A DNA stretch of 64,000 nt from UBA11865 sp041570195 (lineage in GTDB: Bacteria; Chloroflexota; Anaerolineae; Promineifilales; Promineifilaceae), in the NCBI GenBank assembly GCA_041570195.1, contig JBFFWQ010000001.1, positions 1 through 64,000 on the forward strand, written 5' to 3'. Positions within the stretch are counted from its first letter, which is position 1, and every line of letters begins with the position of its first letter. A model generated the notes under the pieces. The model was not told the DNA's origin and searched no databases. It saw nothing but the letters and a program-made list of their open reading frames with translations. Of the stretch, positions 1 to 8,943 are shown in pieces. The position numbers were made by a program, and so were the translations under genes.

Positions 1-3000
1 ACGCTTTCCTACATCGTCATCTTTGCTGTCATGCTGGTCACCATTCGTGACCGCGACCAAGTTTCACGCGCGGTAACGACGGTCATCGTAACCAGCATTC
101 CCGTGGCATTGTATGCTATGCTGCAACACTTTGACCTGGACCCGCTGCCATGGGGTGGCGACACGCAGCGCCGGGTTGCCGGCAGCATGGGCAACTCCAT
201 CTTTATCGCCGCCTACTTGATCATGGCCGTCCCGCTGACATTGGCACGCATCATTGACGCATTCACCAATATTCTGACTGACGAGGATCTGGACGCGGCC
301 GATGTGATCCGTTCCTCGATCTACATCTTTGCCCTGGCCATTCAATTGATAGCCATTTACTGGACGAATAGCCGTGGTCCGTTCCTGGGGCTGGCGGCCA
401 GCATGTACGCATTTGTTCTCATTCTCTTGGTGACGTTGCGAAATGCGCGCAGCGACGAGCGGCGGATGTCAGGGGCCGACGTTGGCCGATCAACCGTTCT
501 GGTGTTACTCGGTACGGTTGTGCCGTTTCTTCTGTCGGCGATCTTCCTGCACGAAAGCCTTTCTGCGCTGGCATCCTTCGGGTTGTTCATCGGCGCGGTC
601 GCTCTGTTGGTGGTAGTCATACTGGTGCTAGCCCTGGCCGGCCGCGGCTGGCGCTGGTTGTGGCTGAGTTGGATCATGCTGGCGGTGACCATGGCCGGCT
701 TCCTGGCGCTCTTCAATGTGCGGCCGGCAGCGGCCGAAGAGTACGCAAATACGCCTCTCATCGGCGATTCGGTAACGACTCTGAGTTCGTGGCGCAGTCT
801 GCCGGAGATTGGGCGCTTCGGCCAGTTGCTCCAATCTGAAAGGGGCAGCGGCCGGGTTCGGGTGTTGATCTGGGAAGGCGCCCTGGATCTTCTAGGTATT
901 CACGAGCCGCTGGAGAAGCCTGACGGAGAGGCTGATGCCTTCAATTTCCTGCGGCCAATTCTTGGCTACGGACCCGAATCGATGTATGTGGCCTACAATC
1001 GGTTCTATCCGCCAGAGCTGGCTACGATCGAGGCCCGCAATGCTTCACCAGACAGGTCGCACAATGAAACCTTTGACGCTGTGGTGATCACCGGCGCGGC
1101 CGGATTACTGGTCTGGCAATTACTGTATCTCAGTGTCTTCTATTATGGCTTCCGTTGGCTGGGTGTCGTCAAGTCGAATCGAGATCGTAACGTATTGATT
1201 GGACTCTGGATCGGCGGAGCGATTCTGGGCGGCGCGGCTATCACGGTATTGCTCGGTATGCCCTTTATTGGCATTGCTGTGCCCTTCGGGGCCATCTTTG
1301 GTCTGGTACTGTACCTGATTTACTATGCCATATTCAGCCGGCGAGACGAGTTAGACGCGGACGTGGATCCTTTCGGCGTTGACCGGCTGATAATGATCGG
1401 GCTGGTGGCAGCCATGCTGGCTCACTATGTCGAGATCCACTTCGGTATCGCCATCGCCTCTACCCGTACCCACTTTTTTGTCTACCTGGCTTTGATGTTC
1501 ATGGTCGGCTACTTCTTGCCCCGCTTGAAAGATGCGCCAGTAGCCGCGGCACCCCAGGTCAAGAAACGCAAGAAGGCAAAACGGGCGCAAGTCGTCAGTA
1601 AGGCCGACGGGTGGACCAGCCCACTGCTGGGCACGGCGCTTATGCTGGCCTTGATCGTCGGCATCCTGGCATTCAACTTCATGACTTTTTCGCTGCCACC
1701 CGGCGAGGCCATTGACTCGATAGAAGACGTACCACAGGTAGGGGCGATATTCCAACAGTCCTATTTCCTCAATGCGAAAAAGGCCTTCGCCGAGAGCCCC
1801 TTCATATACCTGCTAATGATTCTCACCTGGGCCCTGGGCACACTTCTATATCTTAGCGAGCTGAGCAAACGTGGCCTGATCGGTCTTTCCGGCGCGGCAG
1901 GCGCGATACAGGACGAAAGGTTGCGAAGAGGCGCCCTGGCGCTCTTAGCGATGGCGCTGGTCAGCGCAGGGGTCGCGGTATTCACTTTTCTCACAAGGGA
2001 TCAGGAGCCGGCAGGATTACTCGGCCGAATGGGGTTCTGGTTGCTGTTGATATATGCCGCTACTTGTCTGTGGGCCAGTCTGCGCATACTGCGCTATGGT
2101 TTCGCGGGCCGGCAAACGGCGGGGGTGGTTGCCCTGGCCGGGCTCGTCTTCGCCTTGCCAGCTTTAGTGGCTGGCGGCGGCGTCTATGCCATCGGCGTCG
2201 GCGCATTAGCTGCGGTGTCTCTTTATTTGCTATGGGACAAATCCTGGAACAGGCTGTATTTGCCGGCGGCGATCATGGCCCTTGGTTCGCTAACTATAGG
2301 TCTGATTTATACATATCTTCACGCTCTGATGATCCGCAATGGGATTCTGCCGCCAGAAGGTGTGACTGAGACGACGGCGGCGACAGTTAGGCGGGTGCTT
2401 GAAGCCGATCAGACGACGGCCATTTTGGCCGCGTTTTATCTGTTCTTGTTCTTGATGCTGGCGGCAACCGGATTGGCCTTTGCCTGGGAGAAGATGAGCA
2501 GAGTGAAGGCTTCGGCGACGATCGGTGGCTCGATGGCTTTGGTCATTTTGCTGCCGTTGACATTCTACGTGGTGGCGCAGACGAATCTACAAGTCATCCA
2601 GGCCGATGTCGTTTATAAGCGGGCCGATCCTTGGGACAAACAAGCCGGTCGGAGCGGCGATCCGTCACTTTGGGACAACGCCATCGCCATCTATGAGCAC
2701 GCTATCGACCTGGCGCCACGCGAAGACTTCTACTACCTCTGGCTCGGCCGGGCGTATCTGGAGCGCTCTTCGGTAACGGAGGATCTAAACGAGCAGGAGA
2801 GCTTGCTGCGAACGGCCGAGCAAAGGCTGATCGAGGCCCAACGGATCAATCCGTTGAACACCGACCACACGGCCAATCTGGCCCGTCTGAATACGCGATG
2901 GGCTGAACTGGCAGCCGACCAAGAGCGCCAGGAACGAGTCGAAATCGCTTCAAACTACTATGAGGCGGCCATGTCACTCAGTCCGAATAACGCGGTCATC

Positions 3001-3510
3001 ATCAATGAGTTCGCCCGACTGGCTTTTGTTTTGGATGAAGATTGCGACAAGGCGCTGGCACTGTTCGACCGTTCGACCGAACGCGATCCGTACTACGCCA
3101 ATACACTCTTCGAGCAGTACGAGATTCTGCGTGTCTGTGGCGACCGGCAGAGCGAAGAGGCAGACCGGCTGCTATACTACGAAAGGGCGGCCGAGAGTTA
3201 CTCAGAGGGTTTGCAGCGCCAACCGCGCGCGGCGGAAGATTGGCTGCAATTGGCCGGGCTGTATATCGTCCTGGGGCAAATTGACGAGGCACTGGCGGCT
3301 TACGACGAGGCCAGCAATCGTAGAGAGGAGGATCTCGAACAGTGGCGGATCGACTTCACGATTGCCGATTGGTTCCTGCAGGAGGAGTACTTCGACAGGG
3401 CTCAGGAGTTCGGACGGCGAGCCCTGGACGGCGCTCCTGCTGATGTTGCCGAGCAAATTCAGCAGTTCATCGATAGTGCGGCCGCGGCTGGCGGTCAGGT
3501 TGACGGATGA
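1..3510 (+). CDS. O-antigen ligase-like polytopic membrane protein with C-terminal TPR repeats (5' truncated)
   Basis: The frame is open back to base 1, so the true start lies upstream of the window; about 1169 residues are visible. The first ~870 residues are a long series of hydrophobic segments typical of the Wzy_C/O-antigen ligase family, with a TNSRGPFLG segment near residue 112 and a large loop (about 230-350) before the next membrane span. After the last span (about residue 850) the protein becomes soluble and helical. Repeats of the form A..YE.AI.L.P, for example near residues 890 and 970, mark TPR units to the end. Proteins of this build polymerise or ligate surface polysaccharide at the outer face of the membrane. 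The following WecA-like gene, 27 bases on, fits a cell-surface glycan role. The exact substrate cannot be read. Confidence 0.8.
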   Translation, partial: TLSYIVIFAVMLVTIRDRDQVSRAVTTVIVTSIPVALYAMLQHFDLDPLPWGGDTQRRVAGSMGNSIFIAAYLIMAVPLTLARIIDAFTNILTDEDLDAADVIRSSIYIFALAIQLIAIYWTNSRGPFLGLAASMYAFVLILLVTLRNARSDERRMSGADVGRSTVLVLLGTVVPFLLSAIFLHESLSALASFGLFIGAVALLVVVILVLALAGRGWRWLWLSWIMLAVTMAGFLALFNVRPAAAEEYANTPLIGDSVTTLSSWRSLPEIGRFGQLLQSERGSGRVRVLIWEGALDLLGIHEPLEKPDGEADAFNFLRPILGYGPESMYVAYNRFYPPELATIEARNASPDRSHNETFDAVVITGAAGLLVWQLLYLSVFYYGFRWLGVVKSNRDRNVLIGLWIGGAILGGAAITVLLGMPFIGIAVPFGAIFGLVLYLIYYAIFSRRDELDADVDPFGVDRLIMIGLVAAMLAHYVEIHFGIAIASTRTHFFVYLALMFMVGYFLPRLKDAPVAAAPQVKKRKKAKRAQVVSKADGWTSPLLGTALMLALIVGILAFNFMTFSLPPGEAIDSIEDVPQVGAIFQQSYFLNAKKAFAESPFIYLLMILTWALGTLLYLSELSKRGLIGLSGAAGAIQDERLRRGALALLAMALVSAGVAVFTFLTRDQEPAGLLGRMGFWLLLIYAATCLWASLRILRYGFAGRQTAGVVALAGLVFALPALVAGGGVYAIGVGALAAVSLYLLWDKSWNRLYLPAAIMALGSLTIGLIYTYLHALMIRNGILPPEGVTETTAATVRRVLEADQTTAILAAFYLFLFLMLAATGLAFAWEKMSRVKASATIGGSMALVILLPLTFYVVAQTNLQVIQADVVYKRADPWDKQAGRSGDPSLWDNAIAIYEHAIDLAPREDFYYLWLGRAYLERSSVTEDLNEQESLLRTAEQRLIEAQRINPLNTDHTANLARLNTRWAELAADQERQERVEIASNYYEAAMSLSPNNAVIINEFARLAFVLDEDCDKALALFDRSTERDPYYANTLFEQYEILRVCGDRQSEEADRLLYYERAAESYSEGLQRQPRAAEDWLQLAGLYIVLGQIDEALAAYDEASNRREEDLEQWRIDFTIADWFLQEEYFDRAQEFGRRALDGAPADVAEQIQQFIDSAAAAGGQVDG

Positions 3511-3537
3511 GCCGCTAGTTCTACAACGGATAATTAG

Positions 3538-4590
3538 GTGCGTATTTTTGTTTTCATATTCCTGGCAGCGCTCGCCGTGACCACGTTGAGCACGCCAATG
3601 GTTCGGCGACTGGCCCTGTGGACCGGATTTGTTGACGCACCTTCGGCACGCAAAGTGCACCAATCTCCTACGCCTCTTATGGGAGGGCTGGCCATCTCGG
3701 CCGGGGCGCTTTTGGCCTTCGTATTGCTGGTGGCAGCCTTGCCGATCTCGTTTTGGTCAGCGCCAGTGCTCGGCACCATCGCGGCCTGTGGCGTAGTGGT
3801 CGCCGTTGGCCTGGTGGACGATCGCTTTCATCTGCCGGCGACAGCGAAACTGGTCGGCCAATTCCTGGCGGCGGCGATTCTGATTTATGTTGGCGTGAGA
3901 GTCAGGCTGCCAATTCCTGAATGGCAGAACATCGCCCTCACGTTCATCTGGCTGGTGGGCATCACCAACGCCATGAACTTCATGGACAACATGGATGGCT
4001 TGACAGCCGGCGTCAGCGGGGTGGCCGCGGCCTTCATTCTGCTGCTGGCAACCTTAAATGATCAGTACCTGGTGGCGGCGTTATCGGCCGGCATCCTGGG
4101 CGCCTGCCTTGGATTTCTACGCTACAATTTCCGGCCGGCGCGGATTTTCATGGGCGACGCAGGTTCGATGTTCCTGGGATTCTTGCTGGCCGTCTTGGCC
4201 TTGCAGCTGCGATTTCCCGACAATGTCAACTTCGTGACCTGGATGGTACCCATATTCATCCTGGGTTTGCCGATTTTTGACACGACGCTGGTCATCATTT
4301 CCAGAATCAGGCGCAGAGTCAACCCGTTAACAACGGCCGGAAAAGATCACGTCAGTCACCGGTTGGTGGCCATGGGATTCAGTCAAGGGGAGACCGTATT
4401 GATGCTCTATTTGGTGGGAGGAGCCTTTGGCATGGCCGGACTCTTTGTCACCGGCGCAGATGTGCCCGAAGGATACGCCATGGCCCTGGCGGCGGTGCTT
4501 CTGGGGCTGGTCGCCATATGGCGGCTGGAAACGAAATGGCCATATCGGCCGGAGACAGGCGCCATGGAAGCCGAAGGCAAGTCACAATAG
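3538..4590 (+). CDS. Undecaprenyl-phosphate glycosyl-1-phosphate transferase (MraY/WecA/TagO family)
   Basis: This 350-residue integral membrane enzyme transfers a sugar-1-phosphate, probably GlcNAc-1-P, from a UDP-sugar to undecaprenyl phosphate, the first step of surface glycan assembly. The family motifs are present in order: NFMDNMDGL around residue 144 (Mg-binding), FMGDAGSM around 204, and the cytoplasmic HVSHRL motif around 264. About ten hydrophobic segments are visible. The start is GTG, 27 bases after the preceding stop, with no strong ribosome-binding site, which suggests co-transcription with the O-antigen-ligase-like gene. MraY proper is less likely because no peptidoglycan genes surround it. 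Wall teichoic-acid-type or exopolysaccharide synthesis are both possible. Confidence 0.88.
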   Translation: MRIFVFIFLAALAVTTLSTPMVRRLALWTGFVDAPSARKVHQSPTPLMGGLAISAGALLAFVLLVAALPISFWSAPVLGTIAACGVVVAVGLVDDRFHLPATAKLVGQFLAAAILIYVGVRVRLPIPEWQNIALTFIWLVGITNAMNFMDNMDGLTAGVSGVAAAFILLLATLNDQYLVAALSAGILGACLGFLRYNFRPARIFMGDAGSMFLGFLLAVLALQLRFPDNVNFVTWMVPIFILGLPIFDTTLVIISRIRRRVNPLTTAGKDHVSHRLVAMGFSQGETVLMLYLVGGAFGMAGLFVTGADVPEGYAMALAAVLLGLVAIWRLETKWPYRPETGAMEAEGKSQ

Positions 4591-4676
4591 GTTCAGGTTC
4601 GGTGATTGGTTCATCCAGCCATTGATGATTTGAAAGGAACTCAGAACGATATTCCCTGGAGGAGGAATGAGGTAAG

Positions 4677-5564
4677 ATGGCCAAGAGGAAGCAGTCGAGC
4701 GCGAGCGTTCGGAAGAGCGCCAAGCGACGGGAGGAGGAGTCCCGCCAACGGCGGAACAGGCAACTCGCGGTGATTGGTATCGTTGCCGTGGTTGCGATAG
4801 CGATCGTGGCCCTGGTACTGATTCTGCCGAGCTCGGAGCCTGAAGAGCCGTCGGCCGCGGCCGATGTGAATGAATCTGCCGTTGAGGAGTCGGAGGAGGT
4901 TGGATCCGCTGACTTGCAGGAAACTGGCTCCGCAGAGGCTGAGGAAGCTAGACAGGCAGAAGCCGAGGACGTAAGTCAAACCGAATCGGAGGAGCCTGTC
5001 CCGGTTGATTTTGAGGAACCTGGCCCATTGGCGGATATCGAACCGGCCGAGCGTTTTGGCTACTACGAACAGGCACCAGAGATGATAATCGACCCTAGCA
5101 AGGAGTACGAAGCCGTCATCCGTACGGAGAAAGGCGACATGCGCATCCGGCTGTTCCCCGAAGCCGCGCCGCTGACCGTGAACAATTTTGCATTCTTGGC
5201 CCGGGAAGGTTATTATGATAGCACGATCTTTCACCGGGTGATCCAGGATTTCATGGCTCAGGGCGGTGATCCGACGGGTACGGGCGGGGGCGGCCCAGGC
5301 TACCAGTTCGTCGACGAGACTGACAGCGGCCTGGTCTTCGATCGACCGGGTCTGCTGGCGATGGCCAACAGCGGGCCCAATACGAATGGCAGCCAGTTCT
5401 TCATCACCTATGTGCCCACACCTCATCTGAATGGATTTCATACGATTTTTGGCGAGTTGATCGAGGGGGATGAGGTGTTGAATTCGTTGTTGCTCGTCCA
5501 ACCAGGCTCATCTCCGACGCCGCAGGGGGATGTGATAGAGCGTATTGCCATCATAGAGCGTTGA
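4677..5564 (+). CDS. Membrane-anchored cyclophilin-type peptidyl-prolyl cis-trans isomerase
   Basis: The protein has 295 residues. A basic, lysine/arginine-rich N-terminus (1-35) is followed by one membrane span (about 36-52). Next comes an acidic Glu/Ala/Ser-rich linker (about 53-125), and then a cyclophilin domain from about 140 to the end. The domain shows FHRVIQDFMAQGGDP with the catalytic Arg, NGSQFFITY and HLNGFHTIFG. It should catalyse proline isomerisation in exported or surface proteins, with the domain outside the membrane. Start ATG follows GGAGGAGGAA-like purines about ten bases upstream. It closes the cluster before the valS promoter. The long acidic linker is unusual for a cyclophilin. 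Confidence 0.9.
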   Translation: MAKRKQSSASVRKSAKRREEESRQRRNRQLAVIGIVAVVAIAIVALVLILPSSEPEEPSAAADVNESAVEESEEVGSADLQETGSAEAEEARQAEAEDVSQTESEEPVPVDFEEPGPLADIEPAERFGYYEQAPEMIIDPSKEYEAVIRTEKGDMRIRLFPEAAPLTVNNFAFLAREGYYDSTIFHRVIQDFMAQGGDPTGTGGGGPGYQFVDETDSGLVFDRPGLLAMANSGPNTNGSQFFITYVPTPHLNGFHTIFGELIEGDEVLNSLLLVQPGSSPTPQGDVIERIAIIER

Positions 5565-5575
5565 CATGATGACGT

Positions 5576-5604
5576 TTGACCTCGTCGCGACCGATTGTTA
5601 TACT
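5576..5604 (+). promoter_or_regulatory. Sigma-70-type promoter of the valS leader
   Basis: TTGACC (5576-5581), a 17-base spacer and TATACT (5599-5604) form a near-consensus housekeeping promoter. Transcription should start near 5611, directly before the T-box leader. This is read from sequence only. Confidence 0.8.
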
Positions 5605-5611
5605 ACCGGCC

Positions 5612-5897
5612 ATTCGGAATAAGTAAACGACGACGAATGGGAGGAGTAGGCGGTTAACCTCCTACAGAGAGTCGGACAGAGGCTGCGAGTCCGGCAGGAA
5701 GGAACCGTCGAAAGTCGCCCATGAGTCTCTCTATTGAAGGCCGGCATCTGGCGCATCAGCCGGTTGGGTAAGTAGAGACGGGATAGCCCGTTATAGCAGC
5801 CATGAGAGCCGTTGTCACCGTGGGTGACTCTGGAAACAAGGTGGTACCGCGTGAGAGCTACTCTCTCGTCCTTGATGGATGAGAGAGTTTTGTTTTT
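5612..5897 (+). promoter_or_regulatory. T-box riboswitch, valine specifier (valS leader)
   Basis: This roughly 285-base leader has the parts of a transcriptional T-box RNA. An AGTA-containing lower Stem I starts near 5645. AGAGAG (5666-5671) pairs with CTCTCT around 5727-5732. A GAAA sequence is followed by the specifier GTC (5714-5716), a valine codon. A Stem III hairpin GTCACC/GGTGAC lies near 5813-5827. The T-box core AAGGTGGTACCGCG is at about 5838-5851. The TGGT would pair with the ACCA end of uncharged tRNA-Val. AAGG can pair with CCTT at 5869-5872 to form the antiterminator, competing with the terminator at 5861-5896. Uncharged tRNA-Val should therefore raise valS expression. The gene fits the specifier. 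Confidence 0.93.
5861..5896 (+). terminator. T-box-controlled intrinsic terminator before valS
   Basis: CTCTCTC (5861-5867) pairs with GAGAGAG (5881-5887), followed by TTTTGTTTTT. The 5' arm and loop overlap the bases needed for the antiterminator, so the two structures exclude each other. Confidence 0.9.
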
Positions 5898-5908
5898 GAG
5901 GGATCTAT

Positions 5909-8590
5909 ATGAACGACATGCCCAAAGCGTATGATTTTCGCAGCACCGAGGAGCGCATTTATACCTGGTGGGAGAAGAATGGCTGGTTCAAGCCGGAGAT
6001 TCAGCCGGCCGATGCTGAGCCATTCGTCATTTCAATTCCGCCGCCAAATGTCACGGGCGAGCTACATCAGGGGCACGCTTTGACCATGACTGTGGAGGAT
6101 CTGATGATCCGCCGGGCCAGGATGCAGGGCTTCGCCGCATTATGGGTGCCGGGAACAGACCATGCCGGTATTGCCACCCAGCTGCAAATCGAAAAAAGAC
6201 TGGCCGAGGAGGGATTGAGCCGGGAAGAGATCGGGCGCGAGGCGTTCCTCGAACGAACATGGCAGTGGAAGCGAAAATACGGTAGCTATATCACCGAACA
6301 GATTCGCCGCCTGGGCGCCTCCTGTGACTGGGAAAGGGAGCGTTTCACCCTCGACGAAGGCCTGTCGGCCGCCGTTCGCGAGACTTTCGTGCGTCTGTAC
6401 CGAATGGGCTTGATTTACCAGGGCGAGTATCTCGTTAATTGGTCGCCAGGTCTGCAAACGGCCGTTTCTGACCTGGAGGTCGAGTACAACGAGGAGCCAG
6501 GGTTCCTTTACTATTTCAAGTACCCTCTTGAGGACGGCACCCATATCCCGGTGGCGACGACACGTCCGGAGACGATCCTGGGCGATACTGGCCTGGCGGT
6601 GCATCCGGAAGATGAGCGCTATAGTAACTACTTGGGGAAAATGGCGCTGGTGCCCATGCTCAACCGGCCGATCCCGATCATCGCCGATGAATACGTCGAC
6701 ATGAGCTTCGGCAGTGGAGCGCTCAAAGTCACGCCCGGGCATGATCCGAATGACTTTGAGATCGGCAAGCGGCACGGTTTGGCGGTGACCAATGTGATGA
6801 ACAAGGATGCGACGATGAGCGCGGCGGCCGGTCAATATGCCGGCCTGGATCGCTTTGATTGCCGCGAGAAACTATGGGCCGACATGGAAGAGGCAGGCCT
6901 GACCATGAAGAAGGAGCCATATACTATCAGCGTGCCGCGCAGCCAACGAGGCGGCGAAATCATCGAACCGCTGATCAGTCGCCAATGGTTTGTGGACGCT
7001 GAGCCACAGGCGAAAATGGCTCTGACCGCCGTCAGAAGCGGCCGAATCAAGATCGTTCCAGAGCGCTTCGTCAAAGTGTGGGAGAATTGGCTCGAGAACA
7101 TTCAGCCTTGGTGCATCAGTCGACAGCTTTGGTGGGGGCACAGGATACCGGTTTGGTATTGCTCCGGATGCGCGCATCAGACAGTGGTCACGATCGATCC
7201 CGTTGCCTGCGAGCGATGCGGCAGCGAGGAGATTGAGCAAGATCCAGATGTACTTGATACCTGGTTTAGCAGCGCTCTGTGGCCGTTCTCGACCCTGGGC
7301 TGGCCCGAGGCGACGCCCGATCTTGAACGATTCTATCCGACTTCCGTGATGGAAACCGGCTATGACATCCTATTCTTCTGGGTAGCACGCATGGTGATGG
7401 CCGCGGGGTTGTTCACGAACGATGTTCCATTCAAGACTGTCTATCTGCACGGCCTTGTGCGCGACGAACAGGGAAGGAAGATGAGCAAGACTATCGGCAA
7501 TGTCGTCGATCCGCTGGAAATCATGGCGGAGTACGGAACGGACGCGTTGCGATTCACCCTGCTGACTGGCGGCACACCGGGCAACGATCTAAACTTATCA
7601 TTGGCCAAGGTGGCCAGTAACCGCAATTTCGCCAACAAGATCTGGAATATGGCCCGGTTCATTATTCATAACCTAGAACGCGCTGCTGAAGCGGGCGTTG
7701 ACTTAACGACCGAACCTGTGACCTATAGTTCGGCCGATAGGTGGATACAGACCCGACTTCACGAGCTGATTTCCAATGCTAATCGTTTGTATGATGGCTA
7801 CCAGTACGGCGAGGCCGGCCGGCAGATCTATGAGTTTCTTTGGGGGGACTTTGCAGATTGGTATGTGGAACTGGCGAAAGTGCAGCTTGGCAAAGGCCCG
7901 GACTCGGCCGTGGCGACGTTGACGGTTCTGCGTGATGCCTTGGACAATTGCTTGCGATTGTTACACCCATTCATCCCGTTTGTCACCGAGGAGACCTGGC
8001 AGCATGTTCGACGGGCTTTTGAGCGTGCGAAGTTTGCGCCACAATCCGGCTGGCCTGAAGCGCTGATCATCGCCAAATGGCCAGCAGCAGACCTGGCGCT
8101 TGTTCAGTCTCATTCGGCCACGGCCGGTGAATTTGAACTATTGCGCGAACTGGTTCGTAGGATCAGGGCTGTTCGTTCAGAGAATGATGTTGAACCTGGT
8201 CGAATAATCACGGCCTTGATAGCGGCTGGCGAGATGACGGACTTCCTGGAAGCACAGAAAGATATCCTGGCGTCATTGGCCAGGCTCGATCTGGAGCAAT
8301 TACTGATAACCTACGAAGTCGAAGCGCCGGAAGATGCGGTAACAATATCGCTGGGTCAAGTTGCGGTCTACCTACCTTTGGCAGGCATGCTAGATTTGGG
8401 AAAAGAAAGGGAACGCCTGACGCAAGAATTGGGATCGCTGAATAAGCACATAGAGCGCCTGAACGGGTTGCTGGCAGGCGAGTTCTCAACCAAGGCGCCT
8501 GCGGCCGTAGTAGAGCGTGAAAGGGCGAAATTGGCCCGATATGAGGCCAGCCGGCGAGAGGTGGAAGAACGCCTGGCAGCGCTCTCTTAG
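5909..8590 (+). CDS. valS: Valyl-tRNA synthetase
   Basis: This class I synthetase of 893 residues charges tRNA-Val. The HIGH-type signature is PPNVTGELHQGHAL (about 48-61) and the KMSKS-type is GRKMSKTIGN (about 523-532). Between them lies the CP1 editing domain, including TTRPETILGDT (about 219-229), which hydrolyses mischarged Thr-tRNA. A CSGCAHQ/CERCGSEE pair suggests a zinc site near residues 418-440. The C-terminus ends in a charged coiled coil (about 830-893), as in bacterial ValRS. Start ATG lies eight bases after a GAGGGA ribosome-binding site and just beyond the T-box terminator. Expression should follow the tRNA-Val charging state. Confidence 0.98.
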   Translation: MNDMPKAYDFRSTEERIYTWWEKNGWFKPEIQPADAEPFVISIPPPNVTGELHQGHALTMTVEDLMIRRARMQGFAALWVPGTDHAGIATQLQIEKRLAEEGLSREEIGREAFLERTWQWKRKYGSYITEQIRRLGASCDWERERFTLDEGLSAAVRETFVRLYRMGLIYQGEYLVNWSPGLQTAVSDLEVEYNEEPGFLYYFKYPLEDGTHIPVATTRPETILGDTGLAVHPEDERYSNYLGKMALVPMLNRPIPIIADEYVDMSFGSGALKVTPGHDPNDFEIGKRHGLAVTNVMNKDATMSAAAGQYAGLDRFDCREKLWADMEEAGLTMKKEPYTISVPRSQRGGEIIEPLISRQWFVDAEPQAKMALTAVRSGRIKIVPERFVKVWENWLENIQPWCISRQLWWGHRIPVWYCSGCAHQTVVTIDPVACERCGSEEIEQDPDVLDTWFSSALWPFSTLGWPEATPDLERFYPTSVMETGYDILFFWVARMVMAAGLFTNDVPFKTVYLHGLVRDEQGRKMSKTIGNVVDPLEIMAEYGTDALRFTLLTGGTPGNDLNLSLAKVASNRNFANKIWNMARFIIHNLERAAEAGVDLTTEPVTYSSADRWIQTRLHELISNANRLYDGYQYGEAGRQIYEFLWGDFADWYVELAKVQLGKGPDSAVATLTVLRDALDNCLRLLHPFIPFVTEETWQHVRRAFERAKFAPQSGWPEALIIAKWPAADLALVQSHSATAGEFELLRELVRRIRAVRSENDVEPGRIITALIAAGEMTDFLEAQKDILASLARLDLEQLLITYEVEAPEDAVTISLGQVAVYLPLAGMLDLGKERERLTQELGSLNKHIERLNGLLAGEFSTKAPAAVVERERAKLARYEASRREVEERLAALS

Positions 8591-8607
8591 GCCTAGGAGA
8601 AACTGAA

Positions 8608-8943
8608 ATGCTAAGTGCCAGACCGGTCAACGTTACGGCTGATCGTGGGCAGCGTATTCTGATCATCAATTGGAGCGACAGCCATGAGGGCCGGTATTCC
8701 TTCGACGGACTGAGGCAGGCCTGCCCGTGTGTGGAATGTCGCGGAGGACATGCTCATATGGGTCAACCGCCGGATGCACGCCAGATTCGCGATGCGCCAA
8801 TAACAGGACTGGACCTTGAGTCAGTCGAGGCTGTTGGTGCTTACGCGCTGCAGTTCACGTGGAGTGACGGGCATTCTACCGGCATCTACACTTGGGAATG
8901 GCTCAGATCGGCTTGCCCATGCCAGGAGTGCCTGGTCGAATGA
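8608..8943 (+). CDS. DUF971 (gamma-butyrobetaine hydroxylase N-terminal-like) protein
   Basis: A 111-residue protein preceded by AGGAG. It matches the small DUF971 family by its two cysteine clusters, ACPCVECRGGH (about 38-48) and ACPCQEC (about 102-108), and by the repeated WSDGH/WSDSH pattern. In larger proteins this fold precedes gamma-butyrobetaine hydroxylase, where it binds zinc. Stand-alone versions have been linked to Fe-S or NAD-related contexts, without an agreed function. It lies 17 bases after valS and overlaps the next gene by four bases (ATGA), so translation of the channel is probably coupled to it. The duplicated motif suggests an internal repeat. Confidence 0.82.
   Translation: MLSARPVNVTADRGQRILIINWSDSHEGRYSFDGLRQACPCVECRGGHAHMGQPPDARQIRDAPITGLDLESVEAVGAYALQFTWSDGHSTGIYTWEWLRSACPCQECLVE

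Noticed and set aside
2960..3580. 206-codon frame in the +2 register over the TPR region
   Set aside because: Arg/Ser-rich shadow of the TPR-coding frame, which is clearly protein-like.
4641..5501. 286-codon open frame antisense to the cyclophilin gene
   Set aside because: It mirrors the acidic linker and cyclophilin domain on the other strand and has no family signature.
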